Assembly (NCBI RefSeq): GCF_027571385.1
Contig: NZ_CP085636.1
Location: forward strand, 6,303,001-6,367,000
From: Shewanella sp. MTB7
GTDB lineage: Bacteria > Pseudomonadota > Gammaproteobacteria > Enterobacterales > Shewanellaceae
Reading direction: 5' to 3'
Length of the DNA: 64,000 bases
This document shows, in pieces, positions 52,339-61,616 of the stretch (positions are counted from its first letter, which is position 1; each line of letters starts with the position of its first letter). Position numbers and translations under genes: made by a program. The notes below the pieces were generated by a model that had not been told where the DNA came from, did no database searches, and was given only the letters and a program-made list of their open reading frames with translations.

Positions 52339-53437
52339 GTAACAAGTATCGAGTACTTCTACCACCAGCATCTGCCTTAACTAAACACCTTTGCTCAACC
52401 AGTTGTGCCAGATGACGGGTTGCCGTTGCGCGACTTACCTTGGCTACTTTTTGGTATTGGCTACTGCTGATCCCAAGTTCAAACTCATGCTCAGGGCTGG
52501 CGTCTAAAAGTCGGTTAAGGACTTTGATCTGTTCAGCACTGAGTAGTGTTTGATCAACTCGTTGCCAGTAGTTTGTTTTAGAAATGGTTTGCGCTATATC
52601 ATCTAAAGATTTTTGCAAACTGGCGTTGAGTGTATCTAAGAACCAGACAAGCCAAGAGGTGATATCAAGCTCGCCTTTTTGACTTATTTCCAGCATTTCA
52701 TAATAGGCTTGGCGACGTTCAAGAATACTTACCGACATTGCATAGAAGCGTATTGAATTGTTTTCAGCTTGGGCTAGCGCTAAGTCAGTGAGTAGTCGAG
52801 TAATACGGCCATTACCATCATCGAGCGGATGTAAGGTTACAAACCATAAGTGAGTGATCGCCGCGCGGATCAGTGGATCAAGATCAGTGTCGTGGCGTGA
52901 GCTATTAAACCAGAGAATAAATTGCTCAAGTTCACTATCTAGTATTACACGAGGAGGCGCCTCAAAGTGTACTTTGGGTTTGTCTATGCGACCTGATACC
53001 ACTTGCATAGGTGCATCCCCCCGCAATGTGCCACCTTGGACGGGATTAAACAGAGTGTAGCCTTCAGGGAATAATAGATTATGCCAACCCAGTATACGAG
53101 CTAAGGTTAACTCTGATTGCCAGTTTTGCAGCGCATCAAGCATCATCTCGGCTAAACCATCAGTTTGGGCTGTGGTGGGAAATGGTTTCTCATCACTAAC
53201 ACCAAGCTTGTTTGCCAAAGATGAACGTACCGAAAAAGCATTGAGTTTCTCACCCTCAATAGCGCTCGAATGTATGATGTTGGCTAAAAGCGTATCGAGT
53301 GTGATTTGAGTCGATGGCTCTCTATTTAACTTGCCAGTAAGTAGACCTTGATTGAAATTAACTTGACGCAGTAACGGTGCTATTTTACGACTGTCCCAAC
53401 TAAAATCAGGCCAATCTGCTTGTTGCCAAATCCACAT
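52328..53437 (-). CDS. Fic-family protein with C-terminal winged helix
   Basis: 369-aa protein predicted to transfer AMP or another nucleotide to a target. DUF4172-type start MWIWQQADWPDFSWD, self-inhibition motif SSAIEG (about 70-75; Glu blocks ATP), Fic core HPLDDGNGRITR (catalytic His; Leu replaces the usual Phe), and a C-terminal winged helix VAKVSRATATRHLAQLVEQ. The latter suggests that it also binds DNA; inverted repeats lie just upstream. ATG 53437 chosen for the typical N-terminus; an upstream GTG is less likely. Confidence 0.93.
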   Translation of the reverse strand: MWIWQQADWPDFSWDSRKIAPLLRQVNFNQGLLTGKLNREPSTQITLDTLLANIIHSSAIEGEKLNAFSVRSSLANKLGVSDEKPFPTTAQTDGLAEMMLDALQNWQSELTLARILGWHNLLFPEGYTLFNPVQGGTLRGDAPMQVVSGRIDKPKVHFEAPPRVILDSELEQFILWFNSSRHDTDLDPLIRAAITHLWFVTLHPLDDGNGRITRLLTDLALAQAENNSIRFYAMSVSILERRQAYYEMLEISQKGELDITSWLVWFLDTLNASLQKSLDDIAQTISKTNYWQRVDQTLLSAEQIKVLNRLLDASPEHEFELGISSSQYQKVAKVSRATATRHLAQLVEQRCLVKADAGGRSTRYLLLTS

Positions 53438-53482
53438 ACTTATCACTCTTGAGTCGAATACATACTTTATTCTACTCACTTA

Positions 53483-53547
53483 ATGAGGCGAATAACAATT
53501 ATATTTGCCTCATATCATGAGGCGAATAGGGTGTTTAATTGCCTCAT
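53483..53547. promoter_or_regulatory. Paired palindromic operators upstream of fic
   Basis: Two tandem inverted repeats: ATGAGGCGAAT (53483-53493) with ATTTGCCTCAT (53503-53513), and ATGAGGCGAAT (53517-53527) with AATTGCCTCAT (53537-53547). They stand 46-110 nt upstream of the fic start, where a promoter would be. The symmetry fits a dimeric winged-helix regulator, perhaps Fic itself. Confidence 0.65.
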
Positions 53548-53765
53548 TATCTGCAATCTTTACCTCCGCGAACGACCCTGTATCTCGCTCATAAGCTAAT
53601 GTCTTCGTCATATTCGGCGTGTAGCGGAGAAAAGCAATTAGGAAACTATCTTGAAAATAACCTCTAGAGTCTGTTTTTAAATACTTTTCGGTGAAATTTT
53701 TAGTCAATATATTCTGTCTAGCTTATTGCTACTCAAAGGGAGTGGTGACTACTGGATTGAATAAG

Positions 53766-54212
53766 ATGAAAACAACAAATTTTGGCTATGTGTTTGGCGT
53801 GCTAGGTGTATCTTTGCTGTTGCTATGGTTAGGGGTTTATAAGTTCACTCTTACTGAGGCTAAATTGATTGAACCCTTGATAGTGAATCATCCTTTGTTA
53901 AGTTGGGTCTATCAGGTTTTTTCTGTGCAAACGGTATCAAATCTTATTGGTTCGGTTGAGATTATTGTTGGCCTCGGACTCTTAGTTGGATTAAAAAAAT
54001 CTTGGGTTGGTTTGGTGTCTGGACTCGCTGCAGTGGGTATTTTTGTGGTCACTCTCAGCTTTATACTGACGACACCGGATACGTGGAAGGTATCAGATGG
54101 GGTACTGATCACCAGTTTCTTCTTGCTTAAAGACTGGGTGTTTCTCGCCGTGGCAATTATGGTGGTTGAAACCAACCGAGGAATTTTAAAGCGATATTCA
54201 GGCGATCAATAA
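53766..54212 (+). CDS. DUF417 (YkgB/RclC-like) membrane protein
   Basis: 148-aa inner-membrane protein with four hydrophobic helices. FGYVFGVLGVSLLLLWLGVYKFT near the start, the central LIGSVEIIVGLGLLVG and the SFILTTPDTW... LKDWVFLAVA pattern match the DUF417 family, which includes the reactive-chlorine-stress protein RclC. ATG 53766 is the natural start; a longer frame adds 25 non-hydrophobic residues. It precedes a catalase-like periplasmic protein by ~100 nt on the same strand, suggesting an oxidative-stress pair. Confidence 0.85.
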   Translation: MKTTNFGYVFGVLGVSLLLLWLGVYKFTLTEAKLIEPLIVNHPLLSWVYQVFSVQTVSNLIGSVEIIVGLGLLVGLKKSWVGLVSGLAAVGIFVVTLSFILTTPDTWKVSDGVLITSFFLLKDWVFLAVAIMVVETNRGILKRYSGDQ

Positions 54213-54312
54213 CGGTTTCTAATTAACCCTTTGTTTAGTTAATCCTAACTAACAGCCTTTTGCCAAAGACCTAGGCATTGTCTGTGAAGGAACTACTTGT
54301 GAAAGAATTATT

Positions 54313-55305
54313 ATGCATATAAATAGACTCTCTTTGCTCATTAAAATTTGTTTATTGACGGGATTATCAGTGCTAGCGTCACCTCTACTTGCTGCTGATA
54401 AGACCATTTCAGAGTTGGTAGATGCCGTTAATGGCACACCTGATACCGCCAGTCGTGAAGCGGGTAAAAAAATAAAATTACGTAATCATGCTAAAGGATT
54501 TTGTACCTCAGGCACTTTTATTCCTAACCCTAAATTGCTGCAAACTTTGGCAATTCCCTTTTTTGAGCAGCCAGAAATAGCAGTGACGGCTCGTTTTTCA
54601 CTTGGTGGCACTAGTCTATTGGCATCGGATAAGGGCGCGGGTCGTTTTATGTCGCTTAAGATTGATGGTGATAAAGAAAGCCTTAACTTTGTTACTACTA
54701 ATTCTCCCGTCTTTTTTGCCAGTGATTTGGAAGAGTTTTTTAACTTTCAAACGAAAGTGAAGCAGGGCGCTGAAGGTAAACAGTGGCTTATGGATCATCA
54801 ACCTAATGCCAAGGCTTTTTTTGACTACAGCAAGACATTGCCATCGAGTGTTAGTTTTGCCAATAGTCGTTACTTTGGGGTTAATAGCTTTCTGTTCACT
54901 GCTAATAATGACGAAATTATGCCAGGTCGTTGGATTTTTGAGCCCGTTGACGGTGTTAGTAACTTTAGTCCAACAGAGCGTGAGAAATTGCCTGATGATT
55001 TTTTACAAACAGAGCTGTTAACTCGTATTAAACAACAACCCGCTGCGTGGGATCTCTATATTAAATTGGCACTCCCCAGTGATGAGGTTAACGACCCAAC
55101 CGTGTTGTGGCCTGATACTCGCCAACGTTTATTGGTAGGGCAAGTGCTGATTGACGGGAGTCGAGATAATGAAACCGCAACAATGGAGTGTGATAAGGGC
55201 ATTTTTAACCCCGTATTATTGCCCAAAGGTATTACTCCTTCTGCTGATCCCATCTTAAATGCTCGTACCCCCGCATATATAGAATCATTTATTCGACGTC
55301 TATAG
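54313..55305 (+). CDS. Periplasmic catalase-related peroxidase (SrpA-like)
   Basis: 330-aa heme-dependent peroxidase of the catalase superfamily short branch. Signal peptide about 1-27 (ends LLAA-DKT). Family motifs: NHAKGFCTSGTFIP replaces the catalytic HxxG region, ARFSLGG, FANSRYFGVNSFLFT and the heme-Tyr motif ARTPAYIESFIRR near the C-terminus. It probably removes peroxide outside the cytoplasm, with the DUF417 gene upstream. The operator-like palindrome follows 12 nt after the stop. Confidence 0.9.
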   Translation: MHINRLSLLIKICLLTGLSVLASPLLAADKTISELVDAVNGTPDTASREAGKKIKLRNHAKGFCTSGTFIPNPKLLQTLAIPFFEQPEIAVTARFSLGGTSLLASDKGAGRFMSLKIDGDKESLNFVTTNSPVFFASDLEEFFNFQTKVKQGAEGKQWLMDHQPNAKAFFDYSKTLPSSVSFANSRYFGVNSFLFTANNDEIMPGRWIFEPVDGVSNFSPTEREKLPDDFLQTELLTRIKQQPAAWDLYIKLALPSDEVNDPTVLWPDTRQRLLVGQVLIDGSRDNETATMECDKGIFNPVLLPKGITPSADPILNARTPAYIESFIRRL

Positions 55306-55316
55306 ATAAAATAACT

Positions 55317-55361
55317 ATTCGCCTCACTTAGTGAGGCGAATAGGGTGGTTAATTGCCTCAT
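55317..55361. promoter_or_regulatory. Second set of fic-type palindromes, after the catalase-like gene
   Basis: Half-sites ATTCGCCTCAC (55317-55327), GTGAGGCGAAT (55331-55341) and AATTGCCTCAT (55351-55361). From GAGGCGAATAGGGTG onward it repeats the fic upstream sequence with one substitution over 29 nt. No gene starts nearby on either strand within 500 nt. Confidence 0.6.
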
Positions 55362-55572
55362 CTGCCTATTTCCTCAACCTCATTTCTTCAATCAGTCATA
55401 CTAGATACCAAATCGGTCATCAAAAACAGGCTTTAGATCAAACAGATAACTTTGGCTTTTTCACAGAGAGAAAGCACAGCTATTCACCACTGAGGGCACT
55501 AAGTACACGGAGAAAATAAACAACTAAGAGAAAAACTATCGAGCGTTAAATTATGATTTGTTTAAGAAAAAT

Positions 55573-55886
55573 CTAAAACGAAGAAGTGATCTCTGGTTTA
55601 TCAACTAGTGTAAATGCAGCTGCGAGTTTCTGTTTTAAGGTGAGATATCGCGAAGTGATACTCTTCGAACGAGAGGCTGGGATGCCGAACTGGCAGTTTA
55701 ACTGGGAGGTTATTGGAAATAGTAAAGCGACCAGGGATGGCTTCACAGCGTCTCGCAGAAGTATCTACACATTCAGCGAACCGCAGGTTATATATTCAAG
55801 TAAGTCCTTGGCCTTAGGATACCTACCAAATATCAAAAACCAAGACCTAACCTGAAAGCTATTTGCCAAACTTGTTAACCGACAAG
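55573..55886 (+). repeat. Dispersed structured repeat, copy 5
   Basis: Shares ATACTCTTCGAACGAGA with copies 1 and 4, GATGGCTTCACAGCGTCT with copies 3 and 4, and the terminal TTGTTAACCGACAAG with copy 3. The hairpin reads ATCGCGAAGTGAT here, so the stem is partly maintained by compensating changes (GATATCGC/GTGATA). Confidence 0.75.
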
Positions 55887-55950
55887 TTCAGATTAACTAG
55901 TGTTACAATCGTGACAATCACAAGGCTAAAACCTTATAGTAAAGCCACCT

Positions 55951-56733
55951 ATGACTATCATCACCAAATTAAAATCAACAATTAACCCACCAGCAAACCC
56001 AACATCTAACCCCAAAAAGATGACCAAGGCCTTCATCATAGGCCTACCCCGATCTGGTACAACAAGCGTCAGCGTGGCACTGCTTGAGCAAGGTTTTAAA
56101 GTGGCACATCAAGCGTTTACCAAGCAGGCATTTGAGTTGGCCGATGTGGTATCAGATGCCCCTTGTTTTAGTGATTACAAACAGTTAGCAGTTTTATATC
56201 CTCAAGCTAAGTTTATCTATCTGGATCGTGTTGTTGAGTCTTGGGTACCGTCGATGCAGATGTTGTTAAGTCGAATGTTACCCCATTTGGATATGAAAAC
56301 CGGACGGTTTCACCCTGTATTAAAGCGCAGCTTTAAGCACTGTTTTGGGGTGGGTGAAGTGAGCGAGCCTATGGATACTCAACACCTAATTAATTGTTAT
56401 CAAACTCATAAAAAAGCGGTGTTTGATTATTTCTGCTCTTTTGGAAGTGATCCGGATCGCTTTATTAGTATTGATATCAGTGAAGTGGGCAGTTTATCTA
56501 GGTTAATTAACTTCTTAGATGCCGATAAAGATATTCATTTTCCAAATTCGAATGCTCAGCTAAGCTACTCACACTTAAACTCTTTAAACCTGAGCTCTCT
56601 ACATCTAAATTTTCCACACCTAAATAAGGGCAGAAATGTTGCCAGCTGGGATGAGTATAAACATGCTAATAAGATCAACAGTAATGTATCTGGGCCGGAG
56701 AAGCGTAAGTTTTTCGATTACAAATTAGTTTAG
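55951..56733 (+). CDS. Sulfotransferase-family protein
   Basis: 260-aa protein with the 5'-phosphosulfate loop IIGLPRSGTTSVSVALLEQG (about residues 26-45) and LYPQAKFIYLDRVVESWVPS, the 3'-phosphate-side motif of the sulfotransferase family. It would use PAPS to sulfate an unknown acceptor. Near the C-terminus a Leu/Ser/His/Asn-rich stretch (SHLNSLNLSSLHLNFPHLN) is unlike the family and looks like a low-complexity insertion. Two starts are possible, 55951 or the ATG 23 codons later that sits directly before the domain. Single gene. Confidence 0.78.
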   Translation: MTIITKLKSTINPPANPTSNPKKMTKAFIIGLPRSGTTSVSVALLEQGFKVAHQAFTKQAFELADVVSDAPCFSDYKQLAVLYPQAKFIYLDRVVESWVPSMQMLLSRMLPHLDMKTGRFHPVLKRSFKHCFGVGEVSEPMDTQHLINCYQTHKKAVFDYFCSFGSDPDRFISIDISEVGSLSRLINFLDADKDIHFPNSNAQLSYSHLNSLNLSSLHLNFPHLNKGRNVASWDEYKHANKINSNVSGPEKRKFFDYKLV

Positions 56734-56906
56734 CTTTAATCTAGAGGCGCATAGATTCAATTATTATTAATTTCAGTCACATCTTATATTGATTATTAGT
56801 TCTCTATTTCTTCTGTTCCTTTTGCCCGTTAGACTTGGCAGAACATTCCATACTACCTGTTTACTTATTGCCGATGCCCCCTAAAAACCTCAGTTCAGCT
56901 ACTACT

Positions 56907-59399
56907 ATGATGTCACTGCCCATTGATGCTCTCTATGATGAGTTTGTATTAGCGATTAAAAACAATCATTTGGTAGTCGAGTCTGATACTGGATCCGGTA
57001 AATCCACCCGCTTGCCACTTTGGTGTGCCGAGTCTGATAGTGATGGTTTAAATGGTGGTAAACCTAAACGTGTATTGGTGGTAGAACCAAGGCGAGTGGC
57101 GTGTTTGGCTTTGGCGGGGTTCGTAGGTGCCCAAACAGAGCTTGACGTCGGTTATGCCATACGTTTTGATTCGACAGTTACCGATATGACTCAGATAGCG
57201 TTTGTTACGCCAGGTATTGCCCTGCGTTGGCTCTCTATGGGGAGAGGACAAGATGGCCAAGTCGATGAAAAAGCAGGATTAGCCTGTTTCGATATCGTGA
57301 TCATTGATGAGTTCCATGAACGCCGTTGGGATACGGATCTGCTATTGGCCATGCTTAAGGATAAAGCGGCACAGCAGGATAACTTCAGATTAATACTGAC
57401 CTCGGCGACGATAGATGGTGAGCGGTTAACGACTTATTTGGGACAGAATTCCGGCGTTAGTGCCCAAAGATTGCAGGCTCAAGGGAGAAGGTTCCACGTG
57501 GAACTTAGATATGAGGCTGCGGAAAGTCATCATCTACCCGATGTTCGTGGTGTGGAGCAGAGAGTAAAAAAGGTGGTTGCTGGGCTTTTGGCTGAAACTA
57601 AAGGAGATATATTGGTTTTCCTCCCCGGAAAAGGTGAAATTCAATCATGTTTGCAGGCATGTGAGGGCTTGACGAGAGGGAGTTCTGCTTCGGGAGAGGT
57701 GGTGGACTTGTTGGTATTGCATGGCGGCATTTCAGCCTCTGAACAGAAGGCGATACTTGATCCGGCGAAGGGACAAAGGGTCATTTTCGCCACCAATATT
57801 GCTGAGACTTCACTGACGATTCCTGGGGTCACTGCTGTGGTGGATTCGGGGTTAGAGCGTCGAACTCACCAGAGGAATGGCCGAACGGTATTGTCACTGG
57901 CTCGTATCTCTAAAGCCAGCAGTGATCAACGAATGGGGCGTGCGGGTCGTACTCAGCAAGGAATATGTGTGCGTCTATGGGGAATGGGGGCGCCATTAGA
58001 GATGGTCACACCTCCCGAGTTGCAGCGTGAAGAGTTGGTGGAACCTATGTTAGCCGCTGCTGCTAATGATTTTAGACTAAGGGAGTTAAGTTTTGTCGAC
58101 CGGATCCCTGCTAAAGCCTTAGAAATAGCTGAAACTAAGTTGTGCGCTATGGGGGCGATTGATCACCTGGGGAAAATTACTGCCCACGGTTACAAGTTAC
58201 TGCCTTTACCCATTGATACCCAATTTGCTCACTTGATCAGTGCGATGCCCAATGATGAGTGTCGTGGTCTGATGGTTGATCTTGCCGCGGGGTTAAGTGT
58301 GTCCCAGCGTCTATTTGTCATGCCAAGTTCAGACTCTGATCTCAAAGACCTAAATGAGTGGGAGCCGCTTGGGTGTGACGCTTTGACCTTGATTAAGTTG
58401 ATCCGTGAAAAACCTCCTGAGTTTATGCTGATAAATCAGAGTGCCCGCAAAGAAGCGCTATTATTGTCGCGCCAGATACGCTCCTCCCTTGGTTTGATTG
58501 CACTGGATAAAGATTTCAGCTTGCAAGCTGGTAGGTTCAATTTACGACAGCACTGGTTACTCGAGGTGATAAAGGCGTTACCTGAGTTGGCATTTATACG
58601 CCGTGAGAAACGTATTTCAGCTTTGGGTAATGGATACAGTGAAGTGCAGATTGGCCGTGATAGTCGTTTCTGTTGTGAGCTTAAAGATAGTCAGGGCAAG
58701 GAGAGTGCTGTTGTTGCTGTGGTGTTCGATCAGCATTCGATAGCGGGTAAGGGTAGCAAGCAGACATTGAATCTGGCCAGTTGTATGGCACCTATTTCGC
58801 TTAGTACCTTGTTGGAGGCTGACTTAGGTGTGGAGCGTTTAACTGAGAAGCGTGAACAGGGAATAAATCATCGTGTATTAGTTGAAACTGTTTATGCGGG
58901 GAGAGTCATTGGTACCCATCTAAAGGAGGTTGAGGGAGAGCAAGCTATCGAGGCGATAGTGCGCAGTATCTCTGTTGGCCGGACATTTAAGGGGCTTGCT
59001 GATCGTATTAATAATGATATTTCAGCCTGGAATATTTGGGTCGCTTTAGGTCTGTCTGAGTGCGATAAGCCTGCCTTAGAGTTCACTTCATATCTGAGTG
59101 ATAAGCTATCTGAACTTGGGGTTGAGAGTTTCGATGATCTTGCACTTATTGAGGCAGACGATCTTCTGTTTGAAGGGATTCCTGATTGGCAGCGTGCCGA
59201 GTTTGATGCGATGTATCCCATTAAGTTGGCGTTGGCTCAGTTAAAGGTGACGGTGGAGTATTTGCCAAGACGTAAACTAGTGACTTTGGTGTATGCCAGT
59301 GGCTTGAGAAAAACGGGGCCGCAACGTTGGGAGTTGCCTCGTTGGCTTGGCTGGAAAATTCAGTACCGTAAAGCGAGTCGGGTGATAGATGTAAAATGA
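56907..59399 (+). CDS. hrpB: ATP-dependent helicase HrpB
   Basis: DEAH-box RNA helicase of 830 aa from the ATG pair at 56907/56910; an upstream TTG or ATG 56874 cannot be excluded. Walker A DTGSGKSTRLP, DEFHERRWDTDLL (DEAH-like DEFH), SATIDGE, NIAETSLTIPGVTAVVDSG and QRMGRAGRTQQG follow in order, and the HrpB C-terminal domain ends RWELPRWLGW. It carries a 14-bp parS-like palindrome inside codons about 195-200. Confidence 0.96.
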   Translation: MMSLPIDALYDEFVLAIKNNHLVVESDTGSGKSTRLPLWCAESDSDGLNGGKPKRVLVVEPRRVACLALAGFVGAQTELDVGYAIRFDSTVTDMTQIAFVTPGIALRWLSMGRGQDGQVDEKAGLACFDIVIIDEFHERRWDTDLLLAMLKDKAAQQDNFRLILTSATIDGERLTTYLGQNSGVSAQRLQAQGRRFHVELRYEAAESHHLPDVRGVEQRVKKVVAGLLAETKGDILVFLPGKGEIQSCLQACEGLTRGSSASGEVVDLLVLHGGISASEQKAILDPAKGQRVIFATNIAETSLTIPGVTAVVDSGLERRTHQRNGRTVLSLARISKASSDQRMGRAGRTQQGICVRLWGMGAPLEMVTPPELQREELVEPMLAAAANDFRLRELSFVDRIPAKALEIAETKLCAMGAIDHLGKITAHGYKLLPLPIDTQFAHLISAMPNDECRGLMVDLAAGLSVSQRLFVMPSSDSDLKDLNEWEPLGCDALTLIKLIREKPPEFMLINQSARKEALLLSRQIRSSLGLIALDKDFSLQAGRFNLRQHWLLEVIKALPELAFIRREKRISALGNGYSEVQIGRDSRFCCELKDSQGKESAVVAVVFDQHSIAGKGSKQTLNLASCMAPISLSTLLEADLGVERLTEKREQGINHRVLVETVYAGRVIGTHLKEVEGEQAIEAIVRSISVGRTFKGLADRINNDISAWNIWVALGLSECDKPALEFTSYLSDKLSELGVESFDDLALIEADDLLFEGIPDWQRAEFDAMYPIKLALAQLKVTVEYLPRRKLVTLVYASGLRKTGPQRWELPRWLGWKIQYRKASRVIDVK
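57491..57504. promoter_or_regulatory. parS-like ParB-binding site inside hrpB
   Basis: GTTCCACGTGGAAC is a perfect 14-bp palindrome and equals the core of Pseudomonas parS (TGTTCCACGTGGAAC). It is the only such match I found in the window. It lies ~18 kb from oriC and ~22 kb from parB, within the usual origin-proximal zone of parS sites. Confidence 0.75.
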
Positions 59400-60137
59400 G
59401 TTGTTTTTTAATTTTCATAAACCCCATTAGAGCCTGTCATTTTTATAAGCAGGAAAAATAAAAAGTAAACTTTTATTCATTCTACATAGTACATACCCTT
59501 TACTTGGATTTTGATGCTATTTACCAGGTGGAAAAAGGGGATTTCTGTTATGCCTGTAATGATCTCTTGTGGATAAAACGATCTTTTACCGTGCGGATAA
59601 CTAATTTAATGTTTTTCTTGCGTATAACTTATCTACAGCTTTAAATATATTTTGATTTTTATCCGAAATACTTAAAAAACGATCTGAGGAAAAACACTTA
59701 ATAAACAGTGATATATGGGGCGATCCGAACAGAGATATAGATCTTAAGTAATCTTTGCATTGCTTGTTGATATCTCTGTTGATTATTTTGCTCCGGATCT
59801 GTGGGTTTTGTGTCTACAAGGTATCAAAGAGATCTTTTTTTGATCTAAGATTTACAGAGTAAAAAAGTGTGCTGTAAGGTTTTATTTTCTAGGGCAAAAG
59901 TAGGATGTTAAAACACGTTATGTTTTGTCTCAGCAGGCTAAAATTGGGCAATATGCCGTTTGATCCCAGCTGAAAATTGACGGGATCAGTGAGGGATAAT
60001 TTTCTATATTGGTTGCTATTATTTGACAAGCAGAAGCTAGTGAAGATTTTTTCTCTGTAGATCGTCTTATCTATAATTTCAGTTGGTGTTGTATGAGGCC
60101 ATCTAAAATCAGATGGCAACAGGCTTGCTTAATTTAA
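59400..60137. other. GATC- and DnaA-box-containing gap hrpB / mnmE
   Basis: 738 nt without a gene. It has one perfect DnaA box TGTGGATAA (59568-59576), near-matches TGCGGATAA (59592-59600), TTATCTACA (59629-59637) and TTATCCGAA (59659-59667), and eight GATC sites between 59561 and 59845. An origin-like composition, but weaker than the region next to mnmG. Confidence 0.6.
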
Positions 60138-61499
60138 TTACTTGCCAATACAGAAACTGCTAAATATTTTTCCAAGAAGATCGTCGGAAGTGAACTTACC
60201 TGTAATTTCTGATAATGCCATTTGAGCCATTCTGAGCTCTTCGGCGAGTAGTTCACCTGCTAAATAGACTTCGAGTTGCTCTTTGCCTATCAGAAGATGG
60301 CTGCTGGCAAGATCTAAGGCCTCTAAATGGCGACGTCGTGCGATAAAGCCACCTTCCATATTGCTCTGATAGCCCATGAGCGATTTAAGGTGCTGTTGTA
60401 GCGCATCAACACCTAAGCCTGTTTTGGCTGAAATACGAAACACATTGTGACCATGATCTTGGGTAAGTGCTAAATCTTCACCTGTGATATCCGCTTTATT
60501 ACGTATAACTGTGATACCTAAGTTTTTTGGTAGACGGTCAATAAAGTCGGGCCAGATCTCGTGTGGGTCAATGGCGTCGGTGGTGGTACCGTCAACCATA
60601 AAGAGTACCTGATCGGCGGTTTCTATCTCGGCCCAGGCGCGTTCAATACCGATCATTTCCACAGCATCAGTGGTGTCACGCAGACCTGCAGTATCGATAA
60701 TGTGCAGCGGCATGCCATCTAAGTGGATATGTTCACGCAGTACATCACGGGTGGTACCGGCTATTTCGGTTACTATGGCTGATTCTTTACCGGCTAATGC
60801 GTTAAGTAGACTAGATTTCCCCGCATTAGGACGACCGGCAATGACGACCTTCATCCCTTCACGAATGATAGAACCTTGCTTAGCACTGGCTTGAACTGTG
60901 TCGAGTTTAGTGATGATTCGATTGAGTGAACCAGCGATCTTACCATCAGATAGGAAGTCGACCTCTTCGTCGGGAAAATCGATAGCCGCTTCGACGTACA
61001 GGCGCAAATTAGTCACTTGCTCTACCAGTTCATGTATCTGTAGTGAGAACTCTCCCTGTAGCGAGTTTAAGGCGCTCTTAGCTGCTTGTTCACTGGTGGC
61101 ATCGATGAGATCAGCAATGGCTTCTGCTTGGGTGAGATCCATCTTGTCGTTCATAAAGGCTTGTTCGCTGAACTCGCCGGGTCTAGCGATACGTAGTCCT
61201 TCAACTTCCATTACACGCTTGATCAACATATCGAGCACTATCTGGCCACCATGACCCTGAAGTTCGAGAACATCTTCTCCGGTGAAGGAGTTGGGGCCTT
61301 GAAAATAGAGTGCGATACCTTGATCGATCACCACGTCGTTGGCGTCTTTAAAATCACAGTAATCGGCATAGCGTGTCTTGGGAAGGTGGCCAAGTACCGC
61401 CATAGCGACATCGCTGGCCTTGTCGCCAGAGATACGAATGATACCTACACCGCCACGCCCTGGAGCGGTTGCCTGTGCCACGATAGTATCTGTTGTCAT
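60138..61499 (-). CDS. mnmE: tRNA modification GTPase MnmE
   Basis: 453-aa partner of MnmG in wobble-uridine modification. N-terminal folate-binding domain with [13 protein letters not shown] domain with [24 protein letters not shown] and RNKADITG, and the invariant C-terminus FCIGK whose Cys is catalytic. Located between yidC and the accessory stretch. Confidence 0.98.
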   Translation of the reverse strand: MTTDTIVAQATAPGRGGVGIIRISGDKASDVAMAVLGHLPKTRYADYCDFKDANDVVIDQGIALYFQGPNSFTGEDVLELQGHGGQIVLDMLIKRVMEVEGLRIARPGEFSEQAFMNDKMDLTQAEAIADLIDATSEQAAKSALNSLQGEFSLQIHELVEQVTNLRLYVEAAIDFPDEEVDFLSDGKIAGSLNRIITKLDTVQASAKQGSIIREGMKVVIAGRPNAGKSSLLNALAGKESAIVTEIAGTTRDVLREHIHLDGMPLHIIDTAGLRDTTDAVEMIGIERAWAEIETADQVLFMVDGTTTDAIDPHEIWPDFIDRLPKNLGITVIRNKADITGEDLALTQDHGHNVFRISAKTGLGVDALQQHLKSLMGYQSNMEGGFIARRRHLEALDLASSHLLIGKEQLEVYLAGELLAEELRMAQMALSEITGKFTSDDLLGKIFSSFCIGK

Positions 61500-61562
61500 T
61501 ACTGTGATTCCTACTTTGAATAATGGAAAGCAAATTCGAAAAGACTGAGTCTTATATAAAAC

Positions 61563-61600
61563 AAAAAAGCGGTCAATACTCAGTATTAACCGCTTTTTTT
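61563..61600. terminator. Terminator between yidC and mnmE
   Basis: AGCGGT and ACCGCT (61568-61594) enclose the inner pair AATACT/AGTATT and are flanked by A6 and T7. It ends the rpmH-rnpA-yidD-yidC transcript on the minus strand. Confidence 0.9.
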
Positions 61601-61616
61601 GTTTAGAGATTAAGGC

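Noticed and set aside
55586..55855. 89-aa plus-strand frame
   Set aside because: It runs through repeat copy 5 without conservation of the frame in copies 3 or 4.
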